Origin: Diphasiastrum complanatum | Taxonomy: Eukaryota > Streptophyta > Lycopodiopsida > Lycopodiales > Lycopodiaceae | DNA length: 64,000 bases | Direction: 5' to 3' | NCBI GenBank assembly: GCA_029204225.1 | Contig: CM055111.1 | Coordinates: forward strand, 4,892,377-4,956,376 | Part shown: positions 9,490-20,302 of the stretch, piece after piece | Numbering within the stretch: the stretch's first letter is position 1 | Layout: the number at the start of each line of letters is the position of its first letter | Position numbers and translations under genes: made by a program | The notes under the pieces: model-generated | Database searches by the model: none | What the model was told of the DNA's origin: nothing | Seen by the model: the letters and a program-made list of their open reading frames with translations, nothing else

Positions 9490-10298
9490 CCCTACATTGT
9501 TGCAAACTTTTGCATGTTTTGGTGGATCTTCTTTTGTAGATGATGCTATGCAAGTAGATGGATGTTTTCATGATTTTATAGCAACTATGGATCTGGAAAA
9601 GAGGTCTTATTCAATGACTTTGATGGTCAAGTGGAAGATCAAGAGGTTGATCTCAACGGGCTTCAACAAGTCAAAAGAGGAAGTGGCAATTTGGAGCTAG
9701 TCAAGAGCATCAAAGGAGAGTCATTTGGCAAAGATGTTATGGATCTATTTTTGCAAGTTATTGAAGACTCAATTAAGGTCAAAGGAGCAATAAGAAAGTG
9801 ACGTTCAAGTCTAATTTACTTCTTATAGCTCATGTCTGAGCAATTTCATGAGGATGTGTGAAATTGTCAAGATATGGTAAAACTAGCCACATTGGTGAGC
9901 ATCATTTTGATGTTGGATTTGTACTAGTATTCTTGGCTGGTTTTGTTGATGGAAATGAAACTATTGGAGGTTCATTATATCACTCATTCATGATCAAGTC
10001 ATCAAATGTTGATGATATCTTGTGGCAAGATGGAGATGGAGGCTCATTCATGGAGTTTCATGGTGGATACATATCAAGAATGGACAAAGATGGAGAAATC
10101 ATCTCATTTACATTCTATTTGGTTCTTCATGTTCTAGTTACATCTTGATGTGTAAAATTGATGTAAGAGATAATGAAGCATCCAAAGTGGACACTATTCT
10201 CTATATCGATTGTGGAAGCTACTTTAGAACCTTGGAAAGGAGGTCTATATTTGGGATGGAGACCATTCTAAAGTTGGATCAAGTTCCGTGGTCAAATC
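9490..10298 (+). pseudogene. Copy A: accessory ORF of a copia-derived family, C-terminal part
   Basis: This is the plus-strand counterpart of the accessory ORF in copy B (12600-13500, minus). Shared peptide segments are 'FVDDAMQVD', 'VKSIKGE.FGKDVMDLFL', 'KLSRYG.TS', 'FVDGNE.IGGSLYHSFM' and 'LWQDGDGGSFMEF'. At 9748 copy A reads 'LFLQVIED' where copy B has a stop, so the ancestor was open there. Copy A is cut off upstream of about 9490 and has frameshifts and stops (near 9799). Function is unknown. It joins directly to the RNase H tail at 10302. Confidence 0.6.
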
Positions 10299-10301
10299 TA
10301 T

Positions 10302-10508
10302 GCTAGGAGCAAGCATATTGAGGTGGCATATCACTTTGTGAGGGAGCAAGTCATGGCAAAGGAGGTGGAGCTTCAACATGTGTCCTCAAGGGAATGTGTA
10401 TCTGATATATTCACCAAAGCATTGGGAAAGGACTTGTTAATGTAGCATAGGACTTCACTTAAAGTGTTTTCAAAGTCTATGCTTAAACTAGTTGAAGAGG
10501 TATTGTGA
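10302..10508 (+). pseudogene. Copy A: Ty1/copia RNase H tail
   Basis: The frame 'ARSKHIEVAYHFVREQV', 'ELQHVSSRECVSDIFTKAL' and 'SMLKLVEEVL' is the C-terminus of copia RNase H, broken by a TAG at 10443-10445 and ending at TGA 10506-10508, which overlaps the LTR start. It proves that the family derives from a copia element. Copies B and D lack this segment, apparently by deletion between two TATGC motifs (10299-10303 and 10478-10482). Confidence 0.8.
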
Positions 10509-11015
10509 AAGATTTCAACTAGTGTTACTATTTTGGTCATATTTGTATATTTGGCAATTGAGGCCAATTTTCATATTAGACTTAGAGTTTGACTTTTCAA
10601 AGTTATATTAGTCTAAAAGCATTTGAATAAACACTTTTGAAAAGTGTGGAAAACCATAGAACACGAGTTTCGGAGAGATTCAATTTGAATAGTAGATACA
10701 TTGAATCTAGTCACATAAACAGTAGGGTTTTTATTATGGAGGGAAACCAAAGTTTGAATTTAGGTTTGGACCTGCTAGAAAAGGATTTAACTTATGGGAA
10801 GAGAATTCATTCTCTCTCTCTCTCTTATCTCCTTCATGCTTATACATGGTTCTCTTGGGTTCTACTGTCCATTGGCACTATACTTGTGATATCTTGCAAT
10901 TTATGTGTATAATGCTCATTGAATAATCACATGTGTGAAATACAATAGCTTACTATTTTTTTTACGGACAACAACATTAGTTTATGTTCTAATTGATGTT
11001 TGATCAAGATCAAAG
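10504..11015 (+). repeat. Copy A: LTR (3'-truncated)
   Basis: Starts TGTGAAAGATTTCAACTAG, homologous to the LTR starts at 38616 (D) and 12572 (B, minus). Shared blocks include 'acattgaatctag', 'agtagggttt' and 'tatacatggttctc'. Similarity fades after 'tgatcaag' near 11010. It is the most diverged of the copies, so copy A is probably the oldest insertion. Confidence 0.75.
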
Positions 11016-11370
11016 AGATATTTTGATCTTAATAATCTAAAATTATTCACATGGATGTCGAAACCATTGACGGGATGGGTGAAACAACAGTTGGGGGCAA
11101 ATGGGGCTAGGAGTCATAGATGGGATATTGACAAAGGGGGGAGAATGGCTAGGACTGATGCATGTGGGGCTAGTATGGACATGAATGGGGGATGGTGTAG
11201 GGGATGCGGTAAAGATCAACAACTTTTGGCTAGCCTCCAGTTGTGTGATCGTGTCTTTGGAGGGAGATTGGGATGGACCAGGTGGTTGGGTAGAACAACA
11301 AGGAGATTGGATTCCTAGAATTTCTAGGTGAGTGATGGCAAGAGCAGTGAGGAGACCATCATAGATGATC
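11016..11370. other. No gene seen
   Basis: Both strands are open for about 90-130 codons, but the minus-strand reading is a Pro/Ser-rich low-complexity chain without a recognisable motif. It could be a remnant of a copia integrase-RT linker; evidence is too weak to call. Confidence 0.3.
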
Positions 11371-11918
11371 CATCTCAAAACCCATATTGTGGATGAAAAA
11401 ACTACTTTATTGCATGGAGAGTTAGAAGAAGATCTATTCATGGATCAACCACTTGTATAAGTCAAGAATATCAAGAATTCGGATGTCACATAAATAAGAG
11501 CATCTATGGTCTGAAAGAAACAACCAGACAATGGTATAAAAAGAAGGACGAAGCACTGCATTTTTTAGGCTTAGAACCTTTGTTTGTTGAGTCGAATGTC
11601 TATATCAAACATATCGAGGATGAAATTATCATTCTAGTTGTTTATGTAGATGACACTCTTATCTTCTCAAGAAAAGAAAAGTTAATTTCAGATGTCAAAA
11701 GAGACATTTCTGGAATATTTGAGATCACTGACCTAGGAGAAGCCAAAAGCTATCTAGGCTTATAGATCGAAAGAGACTTTGAAGGTGGCAAGTTGTGTCC
11801 TCACCAACAAACGATACTGAGCAAGGCAGATTGCCCGCAGACTCTGGGAGAAGAAAAGGCAAATGAACAATACACCTTGTCGAAGGCTGATTGGATCATT
11901 GTTGTATCTTGTAGACAA
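11371..11918 (+). pseudogene. Ty1/copia reverse transcriptase fragment
   Basis: Across several frames the sequence reads 'HIVDEKTTLLHGELEEDLF', 'LFVESNVYIKHIEDEI', 'VVYVDDTLIFSRKEKL', 'GIFEITDLGEAKSYLGL' and 'RRLIGSLLYLVDN'. This is the same region and the same family as the minus-strand element at 1105-1998. The YVDD box is intact; stops near 11457 and 11763 and frameshifts break it. The fragment ends exactly at the LTR start of copy B (11919), so copy B inserted into this older element. Confidence 0.8.
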
Positions 11919-12572
11919 TGTGAAGGATTTCAGATCATTCAAGATCCAATCCATGTCCCTGATCGTTGGTTACAATAAGGAGCAAACCAACAATCCTGCC
12001 AATGTAGAAAAATCAGCATCTACATACAAAATGAGATGCAAACTCTAAGAGAACTTGATCAAACATGAACCAAAACATAAAGTATGTTTGTTCTCTATAC
12101 AATTACAGTACCCTACTATATTTCACACATGCGAAACCAAAAATAGCAAAATATGAGCATTCTACACACAAGATTGCAATATATCACCAAGATAGTGCAC
12201 CAATGAGTAGTAGAACCCAAAGAGAACCATGTATAATGATAAAATGAGAGAGAGAAGAGAGAATATGTGTCTCTCCACGAGTTAAATACTTTCATATAGT
12301 GTCCAAACCCTATTTGGCCACTTGGCTTTCCCTCCAAAATGTAAACCCTACTATTTTTGGGTCTAGATTCAATGTACCCAAAGTTCAAATTTGAATCTCT
12401 CTCAAACTCGACTACCAACTTTCCCACACTTTTAAAAAGTTTTTAGTGAATGTATTTTAAACTAATATAACTTTAAAAAGTTTATCTGTAAGTCTAAAAT
12501 GAGTTTTGGCCTCTTATTGACAATTTACCAAAATATGACTAAACTAGACTAAACTAGTTGAAATCTCTCACA
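11919..12572 (-). repeat. Copy B: 3' LTR
   Basis: On the minus strand the LTR starts TGTGAGAGATTTCAAC, directly after a polypurine tract (complement of 'ctccctcttcaac', 12573-12585), and ends ...CCTTCACA at 11919. It is closely similar to 16493-17089 across its length. The TATA box that is intact in the other LTR reads 'ctatatgaaag' here (about 12288-12299), so this copy has a changed promoter. Confidence 0.85.
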
Positions 12573-12599
12573 CTCCCTCTTCAACTAGTTTTGGCATAG

Positions 12600-14194
12600 T
12601 TTTGACAATAGAACTTTGATCCAACTTTAGAATGATCTCCATCCTAAGTATATATCTCCTTTCTAAGTTTCTAAATTATCTTTCATAATTGATATAGAGA
12701 ATAGTGTCCAAATTGGATGCTTCACTATTTCTTACATCAATTTTACACATCAAGATATATCTAGAACATGAAGAACCAAATAGAATGTGAATGAAATGAT
12801 TACTCCATGTTTCAAACTTTGAACTCTCTGGAAAATTATAGCAACCAAACAATAAATGTGAGTGATGACCATTTGCTTGCTTGTCTCCTCCAACTTTGTC
12901 CTTTCTTGATATGTCTCCACCATAAAACTCCATGAATGAGCCTCCATCTCCATCTTGCCACAAGATATCATCAGCACTTCATGACTTGGCCATAAATGAG
13001 TGACATAATGAACCTCCATTAGCTTCATTTCCATCAGAAAAACCAGCCAAGAATGCTAGTACAAATTCAGCAATAAGATATTGCAAGACAATGTAGCTAG
13101 TTTGTCCATATCTTGACAATTTGCACACATTCACATGAAATAGCTCAAACATGAGATAGAATAAGTAAAGTAAACTAGAACAACACTTCTTTGATGCTCC
13201 TTTGACCTTACTTGAGTCCTCAATAAGCTACAAAAACAGATCCATAACATCTTTGCCAATTACCTCTCCTTTGATGCTCTTGACTACCTCCAAATTGCCA
13301 CCTTTCCTTTTGTGTTGTTGAAGCCCTTTGAGATCAACCTCTTGATCATCAACTTGACCATCAAAGTCATTGAACAAACTTTGTTTTCCAGATCTGTTAC
13401 TTGCTTTTCTATCATAAAAATCATGAGAACAAATATCCACTTGCATAGCATCATCTACACAAGAAAATTCTCCAAAGCATGTGAGGGAAGCAAAGTGAGT
13501 CACTTCCACTTGCTTACCTTTCTCTTGATCATCAAAGATATCAAAGACATGAATATCTTCAAACTTGAACCTCTGAAAATACTGCCTCTCAAACATATGA
13601 TCTAGATCCAACAAGATCTCATCAATGTTTGATCTCGAATTTCCACAAAGGTTAGTGAAAACAATGTCACCAAGGTCACCATCATAAATCAAAAGATAAA
13701 TTCCAAAATTTCCATCCATCATGAAGTAGAGTAGGTGAATATGAGTATCAAACCTAATAAATCCAGCCTTCTTGAGTCCATAACAAACCTCAATAAGCTC
13801 ACCAATGAAATCTCCCTTGCCTTGAAAAAATTGCTTCTCAATTTGCTCCATGTAGTCTTCTGCCATCTTGATCATGAGTGATCAATTCACAATCATAGAA
13901 TCCTTTGAGTTGAAAAAGAGATGTGAGATCCATGCCTTGGATCTTCCCATGAACCAATCTTCCATTGCTCTTTCCTTCATAAGACTCCCTCTTAATGATT
14001 GCATCATAAGAAGTAGAAACCTCAAAAACATTAGAAGCCATGAAAAAAATGATTAGTACCTTCAACATAAGGATGATTGAAGTAATCTTTTTTTTTTTTC
14101 AAACAAGAACTTCTACTCAATGTTTTAGTTAATGACTCATATGATAATGATTCTTCCTCACTATCATTCACAATGACATCATTCAAAGTACATC
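12600..14194 (-). pseudogene. Copy B: accessory ORF of unknown family
   Basis: The minus strand carries a long reading frame broken by one frameshift near 13860 and stops near 14191, 13228 and 12984. In order it reads 'VGCTLNDVIVNDSEEESLS', 'MASNVFEVSTSYDAIIKRE', 'GRLVHGKIQGMDLTSLFQ', 'MAEDYMEQIEKQFFQGKGD', 'FIGELIEVCYGLKKAGFIR', 'HLLYFMMDGNFGIYLLIYD', 'YFQRFKFEDIHVFDIFDD', 'FVLAFLAGFSDGNEANGG', 'ILWQDGDGGSFMEFYGG' and 'RYILMCKIDVRNSEASN'. The longest uninterrupted stretch is 215 codons (13228-13875). The chain is acidic and rich in Phe, Ile and Leu with no catalytic motif I recognise. Copies A and D keep the same frame in several segments. It stands where integrase, RT and RNase H should be. 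It could be a captured host gene or a novel element protein. Confidence 0.55.
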
Positions 14195-15031
14195 CTACTT
14201 TGAACTCTTCACATACTTATCTTCTCCTTGACTTGTGACTATCTCCCTCACCAAGTCTCTTGATAGAACGATTTGATCTACTCTCTTTATGAAGACATGT
14301 GACTCCACTTGCTGAAAAGATGATTTTCTTGGACTCATCACAAAAGAATGTAGAAGTTCACCTCCATTGATGAAGTTAGCTCTTTCCTTACCTTTTGCAT
14401 TCTTGCACTTGCCATGAAGAACCATTAAAGCACCATCATTATCCTCAAGACTAACCAAGTTAGCACAAAGATGAGCATCTCCAAGAAGCATATTAGATCT
14501 CAACCTAGATCTAGCATAAGGAAGCTTTTTAGACTTTGCATAAGATCCACCAATATTATTGATGCTAAAAGGTAGCTTTGGAAAGTTGAGACCAATCTCC
14601 TTTTCCATTCCATCCTTTTTGTTAGCCATAACAAAAGCATCAAGCTTGAAAAGTCTACCTTGTCTATTGCCCCTAGCAACCAAGATTTCTATTTTTGTAA
14701 TGAAACAAACATCATCACCAAACTTTACCATGTATCCTTTCTCTATCATTTGACCAACACTTAGCAAATTCTTTGAAAGTGAATGAATGTAAAGAACACC
14801 ATCAAGTCTTGTTTTCCTATTGGTAGAGAGACAAATAGAAATTGAACCAATACCTTCAATCACACACTCACCACCACCATTGGCCATGTGAATTGCTTTC
14901 TTGGCTCCATCACAAGTGACCAAAGAAGTAAAGAACTCCTTGTGACTAGTCATGTGTGAACTAGCTCCACTATCAATCCACCATGAATATTTGTCACCTT
15001 TACTTGATATTGGACTTGAAGAACACATCAA
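14195..15031 (-). CDS. Copy B: copia protease fused to unrecognised extension
   Basis: The 278-codon frame opens with 'YSWWIDSGASSHMTSHKEF', which carries the aspartic-protease triad D-S-G in its normal copia context, then 'LDGVLYIHSLSKNLLSVGQ' and 'VARGNRQGRLFKLDAF'. After residue 140 or so it leaves the copia pattern: the expected HHCC zinc-binding start and DDE core of integrase are absent. It continues 'LPFSINNIGGSYAKSKK', 'LGDAHLCANLVSLEDND' and 'LVREIVTSQGEDKYVKS'. Protease cleaves the Gag-Pol precursor. It overlaps the gag frame by four bases, so a ribosomal frameshift or an ancestral fusion is possible. The extension joins the accessory region without a clear border. Confidence 0.65.
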   Translation of the reverse strand: MMCSSSPISSKGDKYSWWIDSGASSHMTSHKEFFTSLVTCDGAKKAIHMANGGGECVIEGIGSISICLSTNRKTRLDGVLYIHSLSKNLLSVGQMIEKGYMVKFGDDVCFITKIEILVARGNRQGRLFKLDAFVMANKKDGMEKEIGLNFPKLPFSINNIGGSYAKSKKLPYARSRLRSNMLLGDAHLCANLVSLEDNDGALMVLHGKCKNAKGKERANFINGGELLHSFVMSPRKSSFQQVESHVFIKRVDQIVLSRDLVREIVTSQGEDKYVKSSK

Positions 15032-15884
15032 AAGAGAACACCACCACCTAGATCCTCATCATTAGTAGTAAAGTTGATCTGCTTGCTACCTTCATCTCTT
15101 TGCTTCTTCAAATATTCATTTGCAAAATGGCCTTTGATTCCACAATAAAAGCATTTCAGCTTAGACTTATCTTTCTTTTTGCCAAAAGAGGAAGTCTCAC
15201 CTTGATCTTGGCCTTTAGACCACTTGCCTTTGCCTTTTCCCTTGAACTTGCCTTTGATGAACACAACATCCTCTTCATGTTGAGATGTCGATGTAGATCC
15301 ACCTCCTCTTGATTGAAGCCTATACTCCTCATTCACCAAGATCTCTTGCAAATCCACAATACTTGGCAAAGTATTTTGAATAGCAAAACTTTGAACAAGA
15401 TTAGCATGATCATCCAACAAGCCATTAAGTATAACTTGAACAAGTTCTACCTCCTTAATGCTTTCATCAATACATGGTAACTCATCATTGAATGCTTTAA
15501 TCCTCAAAACAAAGCATGAGTAATCTCTTCCTTCTTTTGCAAACTTTGAAAGATTTGCCTCCTAAGAGTAAGAACTCTTGATGTAGACTTGGATTCATAA
15601 AGCTTCTTCAAAGCATCCCAAGCCTCCAAAGATGATGTGCACTTACCAACTTCCTTGAGAAGTTCATTGGTAACATTCATCTTAATCATGTGTAGAGCCT
15701 TCTTTGTTCTCTTGTCATACCTCACTTGATCTTGAGGTGCTTGAGGCCTCTCCTCCACACCTACAACAATCTCCATCAAGCCATTCATCTCCAATAAGGA
15801 CTCCATCCTCACCTTCCAAGTAGAATAGTTGATTGAGGTAAGCCTATCATTGCTCTCCAGCATAAAATTTTCACTTGTCGCCAT
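15028..15884 (-). pseudogene. Copy B: copia gag
   Basis: The ATG at 15884 begins 'MATSENFMLESNDRLTSIN', followed by 'YSTWKVRMESLLEMNGLM', 'HMIKMNVTNELLKEVGK' and 'EAWDALKKLYESKSTSR'. This frame stops at 15504; the next frame (15507-15028) carries 'AFNDELPCIDESIKEVEL', a Lys/Gly-rich basic stretch and the zinc knuckle 'CFYCGIKGHFANEY'. One frameshift therefore splits gag. The knuckle has Tyr where the final Cys of C-x2-C-x4-H-x4-C should be. Gag is closely related to that of the element at 19207. It would package RNA in the cytoplasmic particle. Confidence 0.85.
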
Positions 15885-15904
15885 GTTGAAGTGACCTGAT
15901 CTTC

Positions 15905-16480
15905 TCTTTCAACCTATTCCAATTAACAAAGCACTCTCTTGAATGTCAACAAATGAACTCAAGAAGATATCACAAAGATATGGAACCTCTCAAATCTCTT
16001 CTAGCTTCTAACTAGAAAATCAACACATAGAATAGTGAAATCTTGATCAACCTATGATCTATCCTCAATATAATGATTCTTGCCACTTCCTAAGATTGAA
16101 ACACACTCAAATGAGGTTCAGTAACCTCACAAACTAGAGATCCAATCAAAATTCGGATTTTGACAAAATTACAAAAAATTGAATATCTCAAATTCTACAT
16201 GCAATTTCTAGAAACTTGATATATCTTCTTCTAGACTCCAATGAGACCTTTCTAATGCACCGCAATTCATCTAATTCCAGTAAACCAAGTGTGAAATCAG
16301 AATTGATCAAGTATATAACCCTATATTGAGTTTTGACCTAAAAAGATCCATTCTACACATGCAAAAATGCTGATTTTTAAGTAGAAATCAATCTAGCATG
16401 CTCTAGCATTGGTAACTCCTCCAAATCCTTGATAAAGATGGCTGATCCTTTCATAACCTAGAACACAAGAGATTTGATAC
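15905..16480. other. Copy B: untranslated leader
   Basis: Between the gag ATG and the primer-binding site lie about 580 AT-rich bases without a reading frame of note. This is the expected leader of the copy B transcript. Confidence 0.6.
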
Positions 16481-16492
16481 CATGTGAAGGAT
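16481..16492 (-). promoter_or_regulatory. Copy B: primer-binding site
   Basis: Minus-strand TGGTATCAAATC immediately follows the LTR end (...CTTCACA). It matches the plant copia primer site for the 3' end of initiator tRNA-Met in its first eight bases. Confidence 0.8.
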
Positions 16493-17089
16493 TTCAGATC
16501 ATTCAAGATCCAATCCATGTCCCTGATCTTTGGTTACAATAAGGAGCAAACCAACAATCCTGCCGATGTAGAAAAATCAGCATCTACATACAAAATGAGA
16601 TGCAAACTCTAAGAGAACTTGATCAAACATGAACCAAAACATAAAGTATGTTTGTTTTCTATACAATTATAGTACCCTACTATATTTCACACATGCGGAA
16701 CCAAAAATAGCAAAATATGAGCATTCTACACACAAGATTGCAATATATCACCAAGATAGTGCACCAGTGAGTAGTAGAACCCAAAGAGAACCATGTTTAA
16801 TGATGAAATGAGAGAGAGAAGAGAGAAGATGTGTCTCTCCACAAGTTACATCCTTTTATAGAATGTCCAAACCCTATTTGGCCACTTGGCTTTCCTTCCA
16901 AAATGCAAACCCTACTATTTTTGGGTCTAGATTCAATGTACCTAGAATTTAAATTTGAATCTCTCTCAAACTCGACTGCCAACTTTCTCACACTTTCAGA
17001 AAGTGCTTATTGAATGTATTTTAAACTAATATAACTTCAAAAGGTTTATCTGTAAGTCTAAAATGAGTTTTGGCCTCTTATTGACAATT
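16493..17089 (-). repeat. Copy B: 5' LTR (outer end missing)
   Basis: Near-identical to 11919-12572 but it lacks the last 45 or so bases including the TG start, diverging after 'ttattgacaatt'. A TATA box (tataaaagg on the minus strand) lies at 16852-16860, so this LTR holds the better promoter of the pair. Confidence 0.85.
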
Positions 17090-17922
17090 CGTACCAACAA
17101 TGAAATAATTATTAATTTTGAAAAAAAAATGGCAATTACAAGAAGTGGATTCTTGACAAATGGATCATGTCCGAAACTTGTTAGTATGAAAAAAATACTT
17201 ATCCTCGAAGTTAACCACTCTCAATTCACAAGGATGCATTTTAAGAACCAAAGGGAGTTAATAACGTGATGGAAGTCATGAGTCTTATCAAGTTATTTTT
17301 CTTGCCAATTCAAGAATAGATTCTTGGATATCTATCAAAAGTTATTAGTAAATAGTGGAATAATTGGTTTCTTATGGATTCTTATAACATTGATACAAGT
17401 ACTTAAACGAGGTATAGATTATCCATATGACTTGGAGGGAGAGCTCGTAGTATAGGACATCAATAATTACAAAAAAAAAAGTCTTTTGTGGGAAAGTTGT
17501 AAATGATAGTGGTTGCTTTTACACCTAAGATAAATCTGATAGAAAAAACCATCTCGTGTATTGTATAAAATTTTGAAATATTTGTGATCTGGCTTCCAAC
17601 ATGATATCTCGCTATTCATAAAAACAAGAAACCCATAAAGTTATTTCTTACTTATTTATCCTTACTATTTATGAATTTCTTGAATAAATCAAGATATATG
17701 CTCTTGAAGAATTAATTATTATCATATGAAATGCTACTTATCTAAGTATGTGAGTAAAGCTTGGAGTTGTTTTTAAAATATGCAACGAAAGGTGTTACCC
17801 TTCTTTTTGCCACCTTTTCAGCAAAACTACTTCTGCTAGCTTGAGTGTTATAGCCAAGTAAAAAGAAGGATTGACTCTGTTGTATTATAAAGAGGTCGAG
17901 AATCAATCCTACCGGGAAGAGG
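17090..17922. other. No gene seen, AT-rich
   Basis: No coding similarity, LTR pair or repeat was recognised between copy B and the next copia element. Confidence 0.5.
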
Positions 17923-18451
17923 TGTCAAAATATTGGAAAAATCTATCTAATGTTGTAAGTAGGGGTCCTAAAAATGACAAAGATAAATTGAGCTCTTTTG
18001 GCTTAGTAAAGACCCATCTTAGAATAAGATATTCAAGGTAGGTAGAAGTAGAAACTCGAGCTACCATAGGAATTGCCATTTGTTAGAGGTGGATTCATAA
18101 CTCCAATTCAACTCAAAGTAGGAGAAGAGTCCATGGATCTATATATATGTGATGTACTCTCATTGAGAAGATGATGAAATTTGTGTGTAATGCAAATTTG
18201 GAGACTAAGCTCTTTGTGCCCTCTCTCTTTACTCGAGTTTTGTACTTTCATTTTCTCTCTCTAGTTGAGTTGAGACATTTATTGCACTTAGTTTCATGTT
18301 TTGTTGACAGTTCTTGCTTATAACACAATAATATTTCTTGTATGATCAGCTTTCCTATTGTCAATCAATGCTAGTATGATCTTTATGGTATTATTGGGCT
18401 TAGGAGATCAAAAGCACATGTGTAGGGCGTCCCACATGTGTGAATTCAACA
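17923..18451 (+). repeat. Copia element E: 5' LTR
   Basis: Starts TGTCAAAATATTGG and ends ...GAATTCAACA, directly before a TGGTATCAAAGC primer site. The first 54 bases are repeated at 22897-22950 after the coding region, which fixes the left end. A TATA-like 'tctatatatatg' lies near 18138. Confidence 0.85.
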
Positions 18452-18463
18452 TGGTATCAAAGC
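18452..18463 (+). promoter_or_regulatory. Element E: primer-binding site
   Basis: TGGTATCAAAGC, complementary to the 3' end of plant initiator tRNA-Met, directly follows the LTR end. Confidence 0.9.
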
Positions 18464-19206
18464 CTACCTAAGATTTACAAGCAAATCTAATCAAAAAGTT
18501 TGCAAATTTGATCGGATTTCAAGCTGGGAATTGTCTAGATTCTAGTTTCTAGCTAGTTTGCAGTTTTCTGGTGATTTAGGGCTTCAAACCACTTTGAATG
18601 GTCCAGGTCAAGTACTGTACGGAATTTCAAGTGCTGGCACGTGTGAAATCTGCCCATTTTCAGTTTGGTGGTTCTCTCTCACCTTAGATCCAAATTTCAT
18701 GCAAATTAGCCCACTAGAAAGCTAGAAATGGTAGAATTCGATGCAATTTGAATCATGATAGTTGGATAAGCCAATCAAAATTTATAAGCTTTTGAAGAGT
18801 CGTAGGTAGGGCACCTAGACCTGTGGCAAATCGTAAGTACATGTCATTTATTGCTTGAATGAGCACAAAAATCACCCAGAAGTTGACCAATCTCATCTAT
18901 ATGTGATTTAGACAAAGTTTATAGGTTGTAGCAAATTGTTTCATACAAATAGATTGTATTTGAGTCAATTTGACATTTTTGGAGTATTTCACACGTGTGA
19001 AATTCAGAGAACCATAACTTTTGCCATACTTCATCTTTTTTGATGATTCGAATTTTGTTTTAGAGAGATTTCAAGCTAGTGAGATCTGTTTCACAGTTTT
19101 TTGCTTAGTCTTACATAGGATTTGGTTTTTTTTGCCCTTGATTGATTCCTATAGTGAGAAGATAAGTAATTTGTTCATCCATCTTTCTTGATTTCCATCA
19201 TTCTTT

Positions 19207-20302
19207 ATGACTTCAATGGGTGTCTTTCTATTAGAAGCAAGTGAAAGATTGTCAACCTCCAATTACTCAATTTGGAAGGTTAGGATGGAATCTGTCTTAA
19301 TACTACAAGATGTGATGGATATTGTACTTGGTATTGAAGAAGAACCACAAATTCCTCAAGAAATTCCAAAGTACAAAAAGAGAGCTAGGATGGCTCTGCA
19401 TTATATTAAGATGAATGTCTCAAATGACATCTTAAGAGAAATTGGTGCTTGTACTAATGCCAAAGATTCTTGGGATACTCTCAAGTCCATCTATGAGGCA
19501 AAGAATACTTCTAGACTTCTAACACTAAGCAATCAAATTTTTCAAAGTGTACAGAGAAGTGATGAATGCGCTTCAGCTTATGTAATGAGAGTTAAAGACC
19601 TCCATTTTGTCATGCATAGGAGACTCCATCAACCAAAATGAACTTGTTCAAGTCATACTTATAAAGGAGGAATATGACAACCTTGTTCAGAGTTATGCCA
19701 TTAAGGAGGAGCTACCAAGTTTGGAAGCACTCCAAAGTGTGCTCATTTCTGAAGAATCAAGACAAGAGTATAAACTCTTGAAAATGGAGAGATTGTCTCT
19801 CAACATTGATGGTAAAGCTCTCTTTACCAAAGACAAGCACAAGACAAGAAGTAAGAATCAACACCAATCCTCTTCAAGCAAGAACAATCTTAGTTCCAAG
19901 GAGAAAGGAGAAGAGGATGAGTCCTCTCAAGCGTCCACATCCAAGAAGAAGAAGAAAAACATCAAGTGTTTATTTTGTGGCAAGAAGGGGCATTATGCCA
20001 CCAATTGCTTCAAGAAGAAGAGTCAATTCAAGCAAGCCAACATTTCTAATGAAGAGAAGGAAGATGTTCATGCAAGTGATGGAGAGGGATCTCTTATGGT
20101 CTCAAGTTTTTCTTCATCACCTTTCAAGAAGGATGGTTCGTGGTATATCGACAGTGGAGCTTCCTCACATATGTGTAGCTCCAAGCATTCTTTTCCATCC
20201 ATGACACCTTATGAAGGAGCCAAGAAGTCCATCTACACAACAAATGATCATGAGTGTGCTATTGAAGGCATAGGGACTATTCCCTTAAAGATTTCATCAT
20301 AA
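19207..20302 (+). pseudogene. Element E: gag and protease
   Basis: The ATG at 19207 begins 'MTSMGVFLLEASERLSTSN', with 'YSIWKVRMESVLILQDVMD', 'HYIKMNVSNDILREIGA' and 'SWDTLKSIYEAKNTSR'. A frameshift near 19610 moves the reading to a second frame with 'DSINQNELVQVILIKEEYD', a Lys/Ser-rich stretch, the intact zinc knuckle 'CLFCGKKGHYATNCFKKK' and the protease site 'SWYIDSGASSHMCSS' (triad D-S-G). The frame ends at a TAA (20300-20302), after which the same frame continues into pre-integrase sequence, so the stop is probably a later mutation. Gag assembles the particle; protease matures it. Confidence 0.85.

Larger units (their letters stand above)
11919..17089 (-). mobile_element. Copy B: non-autonomous copia-derived element
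   Basis: Two highly similar LTRs (11919-12572 and 16493-17089) enclose, on the minus strand, a primer-binding site, gag, protease, and then a long unrecognised coding region in place of integrase, RT and RNase H. Length is about 5.2 kb. High LTR similarity points to a recent insertion. The right LTR lacks about 45 bases of its outer end. Mobility would require enzymes supplied by another copia element, such as one like 17923-22950, whose Gag is related; that is inference. Confidence 0.8.

Noticed and set aside
11043-11441. Minus-strand Pro/Ser-rich frame of 132 codons
   Set aside because: Low-complexity and without a motif; the plus-strand RT fragment overlaps its end.
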